A stretch of 64,000 bases of DNA. It comes from Paludibacteraceae bacterium. GTDB taxonomy: Bacteria; Bacteroidota; Bacteroidia; Bacteroidales; Paludibacteraceae. The stretch covers positions 62,001 through 126,000 of the forward strand of contig JAFGVV010000006.1 in assembly GCA_016937795.1 (NCBI GenBank). Reading direction: 5' to 3'. Below the pieces are notes generated by a model that saw only the letters and a program-made list of their open reading frames with translations, was not told the origin of the DNA and did no database searches. Within the stretch, counting starts at the first letter, position 1. Each line of letters starts with the position of its first letter. The position numbers were made by a program, and so were the translations under genes. Shown here piece by piece: positions 8,711 through 17,059 of this stretch.

Positions 8711-8718
8711 CAAAGATA
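8711..8718 (-). promoter_or_regulatory. Candidate -7 box (TATCTTTG) of the small membrane protein gene
   Basis: The minus-strand TATCTTTG lies 27 bp upstream of the ATG at 8684 and is divergent from the dusB promoter 68 bp away. Confidence 0.6.
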
Positions 8719-8785
8719 AGAATATAGCGTTAAAACTGAACTTTTTAAGTGACAGGAAGTTTAATTTTCAGTGAATATATTTTTG

Positions 8786-8793
8786 TAACTTTG
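8786..8793 (+). promoter_or_regulatory. Candidate -7 box (TAACTTTG) of dusB
   Basis: TAACTTTG matches TAnnTTTG and leaves a leader of about 45 nt before the dusB ATG at 8841. Confidence 0.65.
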
Positions 8794-8840
8794 CAACCCG
8801 TTTTTCCTGACCTCACTTTAGGTGTCAGGCTTATTATTTT

Positions 8841-9929
8841 ATGAAGATTTCAAATATTGAATTTCCCGATAAACCACTCTTCCTGGCACCTATGGAAGAT
8901 GTGACCGATCCGGCCTTCCGACTGCTTTGCAAGCGTTTTGGAGCCGACATGCTTTATACAGAATTTGTATCGTCGGAAGCACTGATACGAAGCGTAAACC
9001 GCACGCAGCAAAAACTGACCATTTACCCTGAAGAACGGCCTATAGCCATTCAGATTTATGGTCACGATCCGGTGTCGATGGCCGAAGCTGCACGCATTGC
9101 CGAAGAAGCGCAACCTGATATTATTGACATAAATTTTGGTTGTCCGGTAAAAAAAGTGGCAGGCAAAGGGGCAGGAGCGGGGCTATTGCGCGATATTCCC
9201 CGTATGCTGAAAATCACATCGGATGTGGTAAAAGCCGTGAAACTTCCGGTAACAGTAAAAACCCGTCTCGGGTGGGATGACGACAGCAAAGTGATAGTAG
9301 ACCTGGCCGAACAACTTCAGGATTGCGGCATTCAGGCGCTTACAATTCATGGCCGCACACGTGCTCAAATGTACAAAGGCAATGCCGATTGGGAACTTAT
9401 CGGGAAAGTGAAAAACAATTCCCGAATGCACATTCCGATTATCGGAAACGGCGATGTAACAACTCCTGAAGCTGCATTGGAGAATTTTAATCGCTACGGA
9501 GTGGATGCGGTCATGATTGGACGCGGTGCAATTGGCCGGCCCTGGTTTTTTTCGGAAGTAAAACACTATTTCCAAACAGGCGAACATGCGCAAATACTTA
9601 GTTTCGACGAACAAAAAGCTGTGTTGAAAGAACATATTATTGCATCAGTCAACTGGTTGGATTTATCCGAAAGTGAAGCCATCACTTTGAATGGGGGTTT
9701 CACTAACAATGAATTGTGGAGCAAGCGTCTGAAAGGCATTATTCACAGTCGCCGACATTTGGCTGCAAGTCCCGTTTTCAAAGGAATTCCTAACTTTAAG
9801 GATACCCGAATCGCCATGCTGCGTGCCGAAACCCTGCACGATTTGTTTGGAATTATCGATGGAGTAGAAGAGCCTTTGGTACGCGAAAACGAAAAACCAT
9901 CAGAAGAAGATATTATTACCTGCGGTTAA
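8841..9929 (+). CDS. dusB: tRNA-dihydrouridine synthase
   Basis: A 362-residue flavoenzyme that reduces uridines in tRNA loops. The FMN barrel begins FLAPMEDVTDPAFRLLC. The catalytic loop DINFGCPVKKVAGKGAGAGL places the conserved proton-donor Cys at 101. GNGDV and IGRGAIGRPWFF, both typical of DusB, follow. The last 100 residues form the tRNA-binding domain, with an acidic tail. It is followed 30 bp later by the M13 peptidase gene. Confidence 0.94.
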   Translation: MKISNIEFPDKPLFLAPMEDVTDPAFRLLCKRFGADMLYTEFVSSEALIRSVNRTQQKLTIYPEERPIAIQIYGHDPVSMAEAARIAEEAQPDIIDINFGCPVKKVAGKGAGAGLLRDIPRMLKITSDVVKAVKLPVTVKTRLGWDDDSKVIVDLAEQLQDCGIQALTIHGRTRAQMYKGNADWELIGKVKNNSRMHIPIIGNGDVTTPEAALENFNRYGVDAVMIGRGAIGRPWFFSEVKHYFQTGEHAQILSFDEQKAVLKEHIIASVNWLDLSESEAITLNGGFTNNELWSKRLKGIIHSRRHLAASPVFKGIPNFKDTRIAMLRAETLHDLFGIIDGVEEPLVRENEKPSEEDIITCG

Positions 9930-9959
9930 TATTCAAATAATCAACTAATTATTAATTTT

Positions 9960-12011
9960 ATGTTTCAAAAATTAAAATCGAATTTCCTTTTTCCACTTCA
10001 GGGATTAGGTCTTATCTTATTATTTATGATTACATCCTGCCAAAACAGTCCGAAACTGACTTCGGGCATCGACACAAATAATCTCGACACAACGGTTCAG
10101 GCCGGATCAGATTTCTATCAGTTTGCCAGCGGAGGCTGGATGAAAAACAATCCTCTGACCGACGAATATTCACGTTTTGGAAGCTTCGACAAACTGGCCG
10201 AGAACAACCGCGAGCAGCTCAAAGGCCTGATCGAAGAAATTGCTGCAAAACCCGCAGCCAACGGTTCGGTTGAACAAAAAATCAAGGATTTGTACAATCT
10301 GGCTATGGACAGCGTAAAGCTGAATGCCGATGGAAATAATCCTATAAAATCTGAATTACAGAAACTTGCAAACATTAAAACCCGTGAAGAACTTTCAGTT
10401 GTTATCCCGGAAATGCTGAAAGCCGGACTTGACCCTTTCTTCTCGGTTTATGTGGATGCTGATGCCATGAACAGTAGTCAATATCTGGTGCAGACTTATC
10501 AGGGCGGTATCAGTTTGGGCGAACGCGATTATTATCTCGAAAACGATGCGCACACCGGCGAAATTCGCGAGAAATACCGCAATCATGTATCTAAAATGTT
10601 TTTGCTAAATGGTTTCGACGAAGAAACGTCTGCAAAAGCTACCCAAGCTGTTTTGAACATTGAAACAAGTCTTGCAAAAGCAGCTTACGATCAGGTGAAA
10701 CTGCGCGACCCACATGCCAATTATAACAAAATGACTTTAGAAGAGTTGCAAAATCTTATTCCGGAAATTAATTGGAATACTTTTTTCAACACTTTGGGAA
10801 TTAAAGAGATGAAAGAACTCAGTGTTTCACAAAAAGAAGCTATTCAGGAAGTGGGACGAATTACTTCAAAAGAGCCCGTACAGGATATTATCTACTACCT
10901 TCAATGGAAATTAATTGATGGTGCAGCTTCTTATCTATCTGACGAAATTGCGGCTCAAAACTTTGATTTTTACGGTAAAACACTTTCAGGTAAAAAAGAA
11001 CAATCGCCACGCTGGAAACGCGCAGTAAGCAATGTAGATCAGGTACTTGGCGAAGCGGTAGGGCAGATGTATGTAAAAAAATACTTTCCTGCCGAAGCTA
11101 AAACACGCATGCTGAACCTGGTTAAAAATCTTCAGACTTCTTTGGGCGAACGCATACAACAACTCAGCTGGATGGGCGACTCCACCAAAATAAAAGCAAT
11201 GGAAAAACTGAACACCTTCCACGTGAAAATCGGTTATCCAGACAAATGGAGAAGTTACGATGCTCTTGATATTCAGAAAGATTCGTACTGGGCAAATATC
11301 CAGCGCGCCAACCGTTTCGAGAGCGAATATATGTTCGCCAAAGCAGGCAAAGAAGTGGACAAGGACGAATGGTTTATGACTCCGCAAACTGTAAATGCAT
11401 ATTACAATCCTTCGACCAATGAAGTTTGCTTTCCTGCAGGCATTCTGCAATATCCTTTCTTCGACATGAACGCCGACGATGCTTTTAATTATGGCGCAAT
11501 CGGCGTGGTTATCGGCCACGAAATGACGCACGGATTCGACGATCAGGGCTGCAAATTCGACAAAGATGGTAATCTGAAAAACTGGTGGACCGATGAAGAT
11601 AAAAAGCAGTTCGACTCTCGTGCACAGGTTCTTGTAAATTATTTTGATAAAATAGAAGTGGCTCCTGGTGTCTTTGCCAACGGAAAATTCACTCTGGGCG
11701 AAAATATAGCCGATCACGGAGGTCTTCAGGTTTCGTTTCAGGCATTCAAAAACGCCACTAAAAGCGCCCCACTGAACTCTATCGACGGATTTAATGCTGA
11801 ACAACGATTCTTCCTTGCTTACTCAAACGTATGGGCCGGAAATATTCGTCCTGAAGAAATTCTGCGTCGCACCAAAGAAGATGAACATTCACTTGGCCGT
11901 TGGCGTGTAAATGGCGCCTTGCCACATATCAATGCCTGGTACGAAGCATTTGGTATCACCGAAAAAGATGCCATGTTTATTCCAAAAGAAAAACGCGCAA
12001 GTATTTGGTAA
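9960..12011 (+). CDS. pepO: M13 family zinc endopeptidase lipoprotein (PepO)
   Basis: A 683-residue neprilysin-type metallopeptidase. The zinc site is HEMTH at 520-524 with the third ligand in ENIADHGG (E581). Family motifs NAYYNPSTNEVCFPAGILQ and the C-terminal substrate-binding region LRRTKEDEHSLGRWRVNG are present. The N-terminus ends in LLFMITSCQ, an SPII lipobox, so it is probably anchored in the envelope and degrades peptides in the periplasm. Full length for the family. Confidence 0.95.
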   Translation: MFQKLKSNFLFPLQGLGLILLFMITSCQNSPKLTSGIDTNNLDTTVQAGSDFYQFASGGWMKNNPLTDEYSRFGSFDKLAENNREQLKGLIEEIAAKPAANGSVEQKIKDLYNLAMDSVKLNADGNNPIKSELQKLANIKTREELSVVIPEMLKAGLDPFFSVYVDADAMNSSQYLVQTYQGGISLGERDYYLENDAHTGEIREKYRNHVSKMFLLNGFDEETSAKATQAVLNIETSLAKAAYDQVKLRDPHANYNKMTLEELQNLIPEINWNTFFNTLGIKEMKELSVSQKEAIQEVGRITSKEPVQDIIYYLQWKLIDGAASYLSDEIAAQNFDFYGKTLSGKKEQSPRWKRAVSNVDQVLGEAVGQMYVKKYFPAEAKTRMLNLVKNLQTSLGERIQQLSWMGDSTKIKAMEKLNTFHVKIGYPDKWRSYDALDIQKDSYWANIQRANRFESEYMFAKAGKEVDKDEWFMTPQTVNAYYNPSTNEVCFPAGILQYPFFDMNADDAFNYGAIGVVIGHEMTHGFDDQGCKFDKDGNLKNWWTDEDKKQFDSRAQVLVNYFDKIEVAPGVFANGKFTLGENIADHGGLQVSFQAFKNATKSAPLNSIDGFNAEQRFFLAYSNVWAGNIRPEEILRRTKEDEHSLGRWRVNGALPHINAWYEAFGITEKDAMFIPKEKRASIW

Positions 12012-12021
12012 TAAAACGGGA

Positions 12022-12069
12022 GAAGCGACTTCCAGTCGCTTGACAACAATCAATTAGAAGTCGCTTCTC
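12022..12069. repeat. REP hairpin, left copy
   Basis: AAGCGACTTCCAGTCGCTTG (12023-12042) folds as an 8-bp stem with loop TCC. A longer alternative pairs 12021-12031 with 12058-12068. The 20-mer is the exact reverse complement of the copy right of the RAYT gene (12789-12808). Confidence 0.85.
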
Positions 12070-12085
12070 TATTTACCTATTCTGT

Positions 12086-12739
12086 TTATTCAAATACTAA
12101 AGTACCGGGCCAATCTCTCCAATCCTTTACCAACCCTGCCTTTACCGGATTATTTCTTGTATATTCTATGGCTTTATACAAATGTCGGTTATCTCTGATA
12201 GTAGTATCCCAACTTTCCTTTTGCCAGAGTTTTCCTAAACGATTTTCGCTTTTATTGATTTGCGTTGATGAAAATTGTTTAACTGATTTAAGAATATCAT
12301 CCAACCATACAACTTCACCATTTTCGTCGCTACTATTTAGCTCCAGTACCCAATGCACGTGATTTGGCATCACGCATATTGCAAAATTTTTAAGCTTTTT
12401 GCCCTCCCAAAAACGAAGAGAATTAACAATAATAGAAGTGTTTTCAGTTTTCGATAGGTTTACATCAATATGATTTCCAACATCAAGGATATCATCCAAT
12501 GCTTTCAGCATCATTTTTCTTAAAAAACGATAGTCGTTTTTTAATGCATTAATTTGCTCTGGAGACTGTTTGGTTTTTTCAGCAAAATCCACACTTACTT
12601 TTATCAAACTTAACTTTTCGCCATACTCTTTCAGGGCTTTTGCAGGAATGGCATTTTGCAAATTCCATGTAATAAAATATGCTTGTCCAGGTTGCTGATA
12701 ATGAGGCAGATTTGCACGATGAAATTCTTTTTTATTCAT
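12086..12739 (-). CDS. REP-associated tyrosine transposase (RAYT)
   Basis: A 217-residue Y1/HUH nuclease of the RAYT branch of IS200/IS605-like transposases, which mobilise or maintain REP hairpins. The N-terminus HRANLPHYQQPGQAYFITW is typical. The metal-binding HUH motif is in MPNHVHW (H127, H129) and the probable catalytic Tyr193 is in EYTRNNPVKAGLV. I chose the ATG at 12739 because family homology begins there; the frame is open for 13 more codons. The gene sits exactly between two inverted REP copies, so it looks like a complete, possibly active unit. There is no second transposase gene. Confidence 0.9.
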   Translation of the reverse strand: MNKKEFHRANLPHYQQPGQAYFITWNLQNAIPAKALKEYGEKLSLIKVSVDFAEKTKQSPEQINALKNDYRFLRKMMLKALDDILDVGNHIDVNLSKTENTSIIVNSLRFWEGKKLKNFAICVMPNHVHWVLELNSSDENGEVVWLDDILKSVKQFSSTQINKSENRLGKLWQKESWDTTIRDNRHLYKAIEYTRNNPVKAGLVKDWRDWPGTLVFE

Positions 12740-12788
12740 AACGTTTTGGTTTTGATATAAAAAAAGAGGCTGTATCAAGAACTTAAAT

Positions 12789-12809
12789 CAAGCGACTGGA
12801 AGTCGCTTC
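12789..12809. repeat. REP hairpin, right copy
   Basis: CAAGCGACTGGAAGTCGCTT (12789-12808) is the exact inverted copy of the left REP and forms the same 8-bp hairpin. Together the copies bracket the RAYT gene. Confidence 0.85.
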
Positions 12810-12818
12810 ACCCTAATA

Positions 12819-14309
12819 TCAATTCATTGAAAGTAAATCATCCATAATATCACGTTTTTGTTGCAGGCGCGGGATTTTTTGCTGACCTCCGGTTTTTCCA
12901 TGTTTCACAAGCCAGTCAATAAACAAATTCTGACGGGCAATAACTACTTCAGGCATTTCCAGAGCTACATTTTTTTTTCGTTTCGATTCATAATCGGAAT
13001 TCTGATCGCACAAAAGTTTATCGAGCGTTTTCTGAAAACGAACAGGGTCGGAGGGAGGCTCCTTAAACTCAATCAACCATTGATGACGTGCTTTTTCATG
13101 TTCGGTTGGAGGTACCACCGTAGCTGTGTAGTTCAGCACATGTACGCCACAAGCTTCAGCAGCACCCGTAATTGCAGCATCGGCATTTCCAACCATTAGT
13201 TCTTCTCCACAAAGGTTCAGAAAATGTTTGGTACGACCACTGATCACAATTTTATATGGATTTACCGAAGTGAAAGTTACCACATCGCCAATATTATAGC
13301 GCCACAAACCACTATTGTTTGAAATGACCATAGCATAGCTTTTACCCACTTTTACTTCCCACAATGGGATCGGAGCAGTATTTTCGTTATCGATATCCAC
13401 AAACTCATAAAAAGTGCCATAATCGAGCATTAAAAGCATTCCCGGATCGGAAAAATCATTCTGCATGGAAAAAAAACCTTCGGATGCATTAAAAACTTCC
13501 AGGAAATTAAGCTTTTTCGAAGGGAACATTTTTACAAACAGTTCCCTGTAAGGATCGAAACTTACGCCTCCATGAATAAAAAGCTCCATATTTGGCCAAA
13601 TTTCGCTTAAATCACTCTTTCCGGTCACTTCTGTTATATGTGAGAAAAGAATTTGATACCACGAAGGAATACCCGAAAAACTAACTACATTTTTGCTGAT
13701 AATTTCAGGAATCATTTTGTCCATCTTTTCCGTAAAATCGCCAATCATGCAGGTTTCGTGCTTAGGAACACGCACCATTTTCACGAAAGGATTCATACGC
13801 TCGTTGAGCATTCCCGATAGCATTCCAATGTGTAAGCCATATTCATTTAAGCTCGTTTCGCCCGCACCAACAGCGAGTGAGCGACCGCTAAAAAATTTAC
13901 TTTTCGGATTTAAATGCAGGTACATCGCAATGGTATCGGCGCCACCTTTAATATGCATCGACCGATAGCTTTCTTCGGAAACAGGAATGAACTTGCTTTT
14001 CGCATCGGTAGTACCGGACGATTGTGCAAACCATTTTACAAGACCCGGCCATAACACATCTGGTTCAGCTTTGAGCATACGCTCTACATAGCCCTGAATT
14101 TGTTCATATGATTGTTCAGGTACACGTTCTGCAAATTGCTGATACGAGCTAATTTCGTTAAAACGATACTCCTTGCCAAAGTCAGTTCGTCTGGCCTCAG
14201 TAATCAAATTTTGCAATTCATCTTTTTGAATTTCTGTTGCTGAAGTGTTGAATTTCTCAATCTGACGAATTCGATTAGAAAAAAACAAACGGGCAAGTGG
14301 GGTTATCAT
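12819..14309 (-). CDS. GH3 auxin-responsive promoter family protein (acyl-adenylating ligase-like)
   Basis: A 496-residue member of the plant GH3/JAR1-like ANL superfamily, which adenylates a carboxylic acid and joins it to an amino acid or other amine. The phosphate-loop-like AQSSGTTDAKSKFIPVS is typical, and the C-terminal SGRTKHFLNLCGEELMVGNAD matches the family hinge. The bacterial substrate is unknown. The name is unrelated to glycoside hydrolase family 3. A -7 box lies 72 bp upstream. Confidence 0.85.
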   Translation of the reverse strand: MITPLARLFFSNRIRQIEKFNTSATEIQKDELQNLITEARRTDFGKEYRFNEISSYQQFAERVPEQSYEQIQGYVERMLKAEPDVLWPGLVKWFAQSSGTTDAKSKFIPVSEESYRSMHIKGGADTIAMYLHLNPKSKFFSGRSLAVGAGETSLNEYGLHIGMLSGMLNERMNPFVKMVRVPKHETCMIGDFTEKMDKMIPEIISKNVVSFSGIPSWYQILFSHITEVTGKSDLSEIWPNMELFIHGGVSFDPYRELFVKMFPSKKLNFLEVFNASEGFFSMQNDFSDPGMLLMLDYGTFYEFVDIDNENTAPIPLWEVKVGKSYAMVISNNSGLWRYNIGDVVTFTSVNPYKIVISGRTKHFLNLCGEELMVGNADAAITGAAEACGVHVLNYTATVVPPTEHEKARHQWLIEFKEPPSDPVRFQKTLDKLLCDQNSDYESKRKKNVALEMPEVVIARQNLFIDWLVKHGKTGGQQKIPRLQQKRDIMDDLLSMN

Positions 14310-14380
14310 GCAGTAATTTATAGGTTTAGAAATTATAAATCAGTTTTAAATGCAGATTATTAGTATTAAAGAAAACCGTA

Positions 14381-14388
14381 CAAAATTA
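14381..14388 (-). promoter_or_regulatory. Candidate -7 box (TAATTTTG) of the GH3-type ligase gene
   Basis: The minus-strand TAATTTTG lies 72 bp upstream of the ATG at 14309, between this gene and the small gene at 14427. Confidence 0.45.
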
Positions 14389-14426
14389 TTAAAAAAACCC
14401 GAACTACAATATTCTTGAATAATAAA

Positions 14427-14639
14427 TCACTCTTCGATAAACAATTTATTATTTTTCGATTTTCGATTATAGTTGATTTTCGAACTAACAATCGAAGATA
14501 TTTTAAGGGGTTTTCCGTGTAAACGAATTTCTTCATCGCGACTCGCTTTTCTTGCAGCTTTTATTTGTTGCATCACCGACAGGCCTTTAAAACTCGTTTT
14601 CTTCAATTTAGTTTTATTCTTATTACCACTCATAATCAA
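14427..14639 (-). CDS. Small basic protein of unknown function
   Basis: A 70-residue lysine-rich protein (MIMSGNKNKTKLKKTSFKGL at the start, then QQIKAARKASRDEEIRLHGKPLKI). It begins 4 bp after the tsaE stop on the same strand, so it is probably translated with tsaE. The ATG at codon 3 is equally possible. No family recognised. Codon use matches its neighbours and the charged pattern looks like a nucleic-acid-binding or ribosome-associated small protein, but that is only inference. Confidence 0.55.
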   Translation of the reverse strand: MIMSGNKNKTKLKKTSFKGLSVMQQIKAARKASRDEEIRLHGKPLKISSIVSSKINYNRKSKNNKLFIEE

Positions 14640-14643
14640 ACGA

Positions 14644-15060
14644 TTAATCCAGAATTAAAATTTCTCTTTGTCCATTTTCAACTTCACGAATCTCCACATG
14701 TACAGTATCATCGGGTAGGAGAGCAGCTATATTTTCAGCCCATTCCACAAAACAATAATCACTACTGTATAAATATTCTTCAGCACCCATATCCACAGCA
14801 TCGCGCAAATCTTCAATGCGGTAACAATCGAAATGAAAAACCGATGATCCATTTGAACGCAAATATTCATTCACAATTGAAAAAGTAGGCGAGTTAATTA
14901 TATCGTCAACATCCAATGCCTGACAAATAGCTTTTATAAAAGTAGTCTTACCAACACCCATTTGTCCGTGAAATGCAAATACTCTTTTTTCGCCCACAAA
15001 ATGTAAAAATTCAAGCGCTGCTGTAGATATCGAATCAATCGATTTTATTATTATACTCAT
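14644..15060 (-). CDS. tsaE: tRNA threonylcarbamoyladenosine biosynthesis ATPase TsaE
   Basis: A 138-residue P-loop ATPase that works with TsaB and TsaD in making t6A at position 37 of ANN-reading tRNAs. The Walker A motif GQMGVGKTT is at 32-40, followed by NSPTFSIVNEY, FHFDCYRI and FVEWAENI, all family hallmarks. I use the ATG at 15060; a start 4 codons upstream is possible. It lies upstream of the small basic gene and downstream of uvrC, all leftward. Confidence 0.94.
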   Translation of the reverse strand: MSIIIKSIDSISTAALEFLHFVGEKRVFAFHGQMGVGKTTFIKAICQALDVDDIINSPTFSIVNEYLRSNGSSVFHFDCYRIEDLRDAVDMGAEEYLYSSDYCFVEWAENIAALLPDDTVHVEIREVENGQREILILD

Positions 15061-15166
15061 AAAACAAACCAATAACGTGAAAAATTAATAGATATTGTGT
15101 GAAATAATGTTCCTGAGAGTTGCAAAAACACATACAACCTGACAGAAAAAAATAAATATTGAAATC

Positions 15167-16984
15167 TCAGAGGCTCAACTTAGCTTGAAAATAGTTATAA
15201 ATAACTGATGATCTGGACTTTCCAACAACCACCTGAAGTTCTGCTTCTGTAGCCAAACTAATTCGTTTTAGGCTCTTAAAATGTTTCAACAGGTCAGTTT
15301 TTGTTTTTTCACCAATTCCGGGTATCGAATCGAGTTCAGATGCTGTTTGTGATTTACTCCTTTTCTCACGATGAAATTTTATTGCGAAGCGATGCACTTC
15401 GTCCTGTAACCCTGCAAAAAATTTGAAAAGCTGATCGGTTGGTTTTAATCCAACGGCCATAGGTGGAAAGCCATACAGAATTTCATTCGTTCTGTGCTTT
15501 GAATCTTTTGCCATACCCGCAATAGGAATATCTAATTTCAATTCATCTTCTATTACCTGACGAATTATTTCCATTTGACCGACACCACCATCAGCCACGA
15601 TCAGATCGGGTAGGGGAGAAGCCTCATTTAACAATCTTGAATATCGGCGAAAAACGACTTCTTTCATTGAAGCGTAGTCATCGGGACCACTTACCGTTTT
15701 AATCGTATATTTTCGATACTCGCTTTTTGCAGGTTTTGCCTTTTTGTAAACCACACAAGCAGCTACAGCATCCGACCCCTGAATGTTCGAATTGTCAAAA
15801 CACTCAATGTGCATTGGCAGTTTTGGTAACTGAAGTCGTTCTTTAATGCTCTCTAACAACTGAATAGCTCTTTGATCCGGATTTAACTTTTCAGACTGTT
15901 TTAACTTATCGAGTTTATACTGCCTTACATTCTGTAGTGATAAATCGAGAAGCTTTTTACGGTCACCACGCTGAGGTACAAGAATTTTAGCATTACTAAT
16001 TGTAAAATTAATATTGAAAGGAAGCACTATTTCAGTTGATTTACTATTTAATCTGGAACGAAGCTCCACTACAGCCATAGCTAAAATATCTTCCTTTTCT
16101 TCGTATAAACGCTTTCTATATTCAATAGTATATCCTTGCACAATACTACCTTTTGAAATTCGCAATATGTTAACAAATGCAGAATTTTCATTTTCATCGT
16201 AGGCAAAAACGTCCGTATCTTCAAGAATTGTATTTGAAATAACTGATTTTGATTTATAATTTTCGATAAGTTCATATTTCTGCTTTACAAGATGAGCCTC
16301 TTCAAATTTATATTCCGATGCTAGTATTTTCATTTCATCGAGCAAAAACCTGCTTATTTCATTCGCATCGCCTTCAATTATCTTTTTTATAGCGTCAATA
16401 TATTTACGATATTCATCGATAGTTTCTTTTGCTTCGCAGGGCCCGTTACATTTATGAATGTGATATTGCAAACAAACCTTGAACTTTCCTTTTTTTATGT
16501 TTTCATCGAAAAGTGGAAGCCGACATGTTCGAATCGGGTATAACTGATGAATAATTTCAAGCAATGAATTTATCGTAAAATTTGAACTGTAGGGTCCGTA
16601 ATACAAAGAACCATTTTTAATGATATTTCGTGTTTTGAAAACGCGAGGAAAAGGTTCATTGGTAATACAAATACTTGGATAAGTTTTCCCATCTTTCAGC
16701 AAAACATTATAGCGCGGCTGATATTGTTTGATCAGATTATTTTCCAATAAAAGCGCATCTTCTTCTGTATCGACAACTATATATTTCAGATACGAAATAT
16801 TCTTTACAAGCACATTTGTTTTACCGTATTCATGCACTTTATTGAAATATGAACTTACGCGTTTCTTTAAATTTTTGGCTTTACCAACGTAAATTATTTC
16901 ATCGTTTACATTAAAATACTGATACACTCCCGGCAAATCGGGGAGTGTACTTATCTGTTGTTTTAATGCATCTGATGTTGTCAT
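15167..16984 (-). CDS. uvrC: Excinuclease ABC subunit C
   Basis: A 605-residue dual-incision nuclease of nucleotide excision repair. The N-terminal GIY-YIG domain spans GVYQYFNVNDEIIYVGKAKNLKKRV (about 19-43). The UVR (UvrB-binding) region is near 200-240, the RNase H-like domain contains ECFDNSNIQGSDAVA and DLIVADGGVGQ, and the tail has helix-hairpin-helix motifs (SIPGIGEKTKTDLLKHF). The frame is open to 17029, but those 15 codons would run through a parS site (FHVKQL), so the ATG at 16984 is the better start. Confidence 0.95.
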   Translation of the reverse strand: MTTSDALKQQISTLPDLPGVYQYFNVNDEIIYVGKAKNLKKRVSSYFNKVHEYGKTNVLVKNISYLKYIVVDTEEDALLLENNLIKQYQPRYNVLLKDGKTYPSICITNEPFPRVFKTRNIIKNGSLYYGPYSSNFTINSLLEIIHQLYPIRTCRLPLFDENIKKGKFKVCLQYHIHKCNGPCEAKETIDEYRKYIDAIKKIIEGDANEISRFLLDEMKILASEYKFEEAHLVKQKYELIENYKSKSVISNTILEDTDVFAYDENENSAFVNILRISKGSIVQGYTIEYRKRLYEEKEDILAMAVVELRSRLNSKSTEIVLPFNINFTISNAKILVPQRGDRKKLLDLSLQNVRQYKLDKLKQSEKLNPDQRAIQLLESIKERLQLPKLPMHIECFDNSNIQGSDAVAACVVYKKAKPAKSEYRKYTIKTVSGPDDYASMKEVVFRRYSRLLNEASPLPDLIVADGGVGQMEIIRQVIEDELKLDIPIAGMAKDSKHRTNEILYGFPPMAVGLKPTDQLFKFFAGLQDEVHRFAIKFHREKRSKSQTASELDSIPGIGEKTKTDLLKHFKSLKRISLATEAELQVVVGKSRSSVIYNYFQAKLSL

Positions 16985-17000
16985 AACAAAAATATATAAT

Positions 17001-17016
17001 TGTTTCACGTGAAACA
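17001..17016. promoter_or_regulatory. parS site 1 (ParB binding)
   Basis: TGTTTCACGTGAAACA is a perfect 16-bp palindrome and matches the bacterial chromosomal parS consensus at every position. ParB loads here and spreads to form the partition complex near the origin. It lies just upstream of the uvrC start. Confidence 0.9.
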
Positions 17017-17037
17017 AAAGGCCACACAAACACCAAT

Positions 17038-17053
17038 TGTTTCACGTGAAACA
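17038..17053. promoter_or_regulatory. parS site 2 (ParB binding)
   Basis: A second identical TGTTTCACGTGAAACA, 37 bp (centre to centre) from the first. It lies between the mnmG stop and uvrC, so both sites are in one short intergenic gap. Confidence 0.9.
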
Positions 17054-17059
17054 GCGATT

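Noticed and set aside
12819..14309. Glycoside hydrolase family 3 reading of the GH3 protein
   Set aside because: The sequence matches the GH3 auxin-type adenylating family; the shared name is a coincidence.
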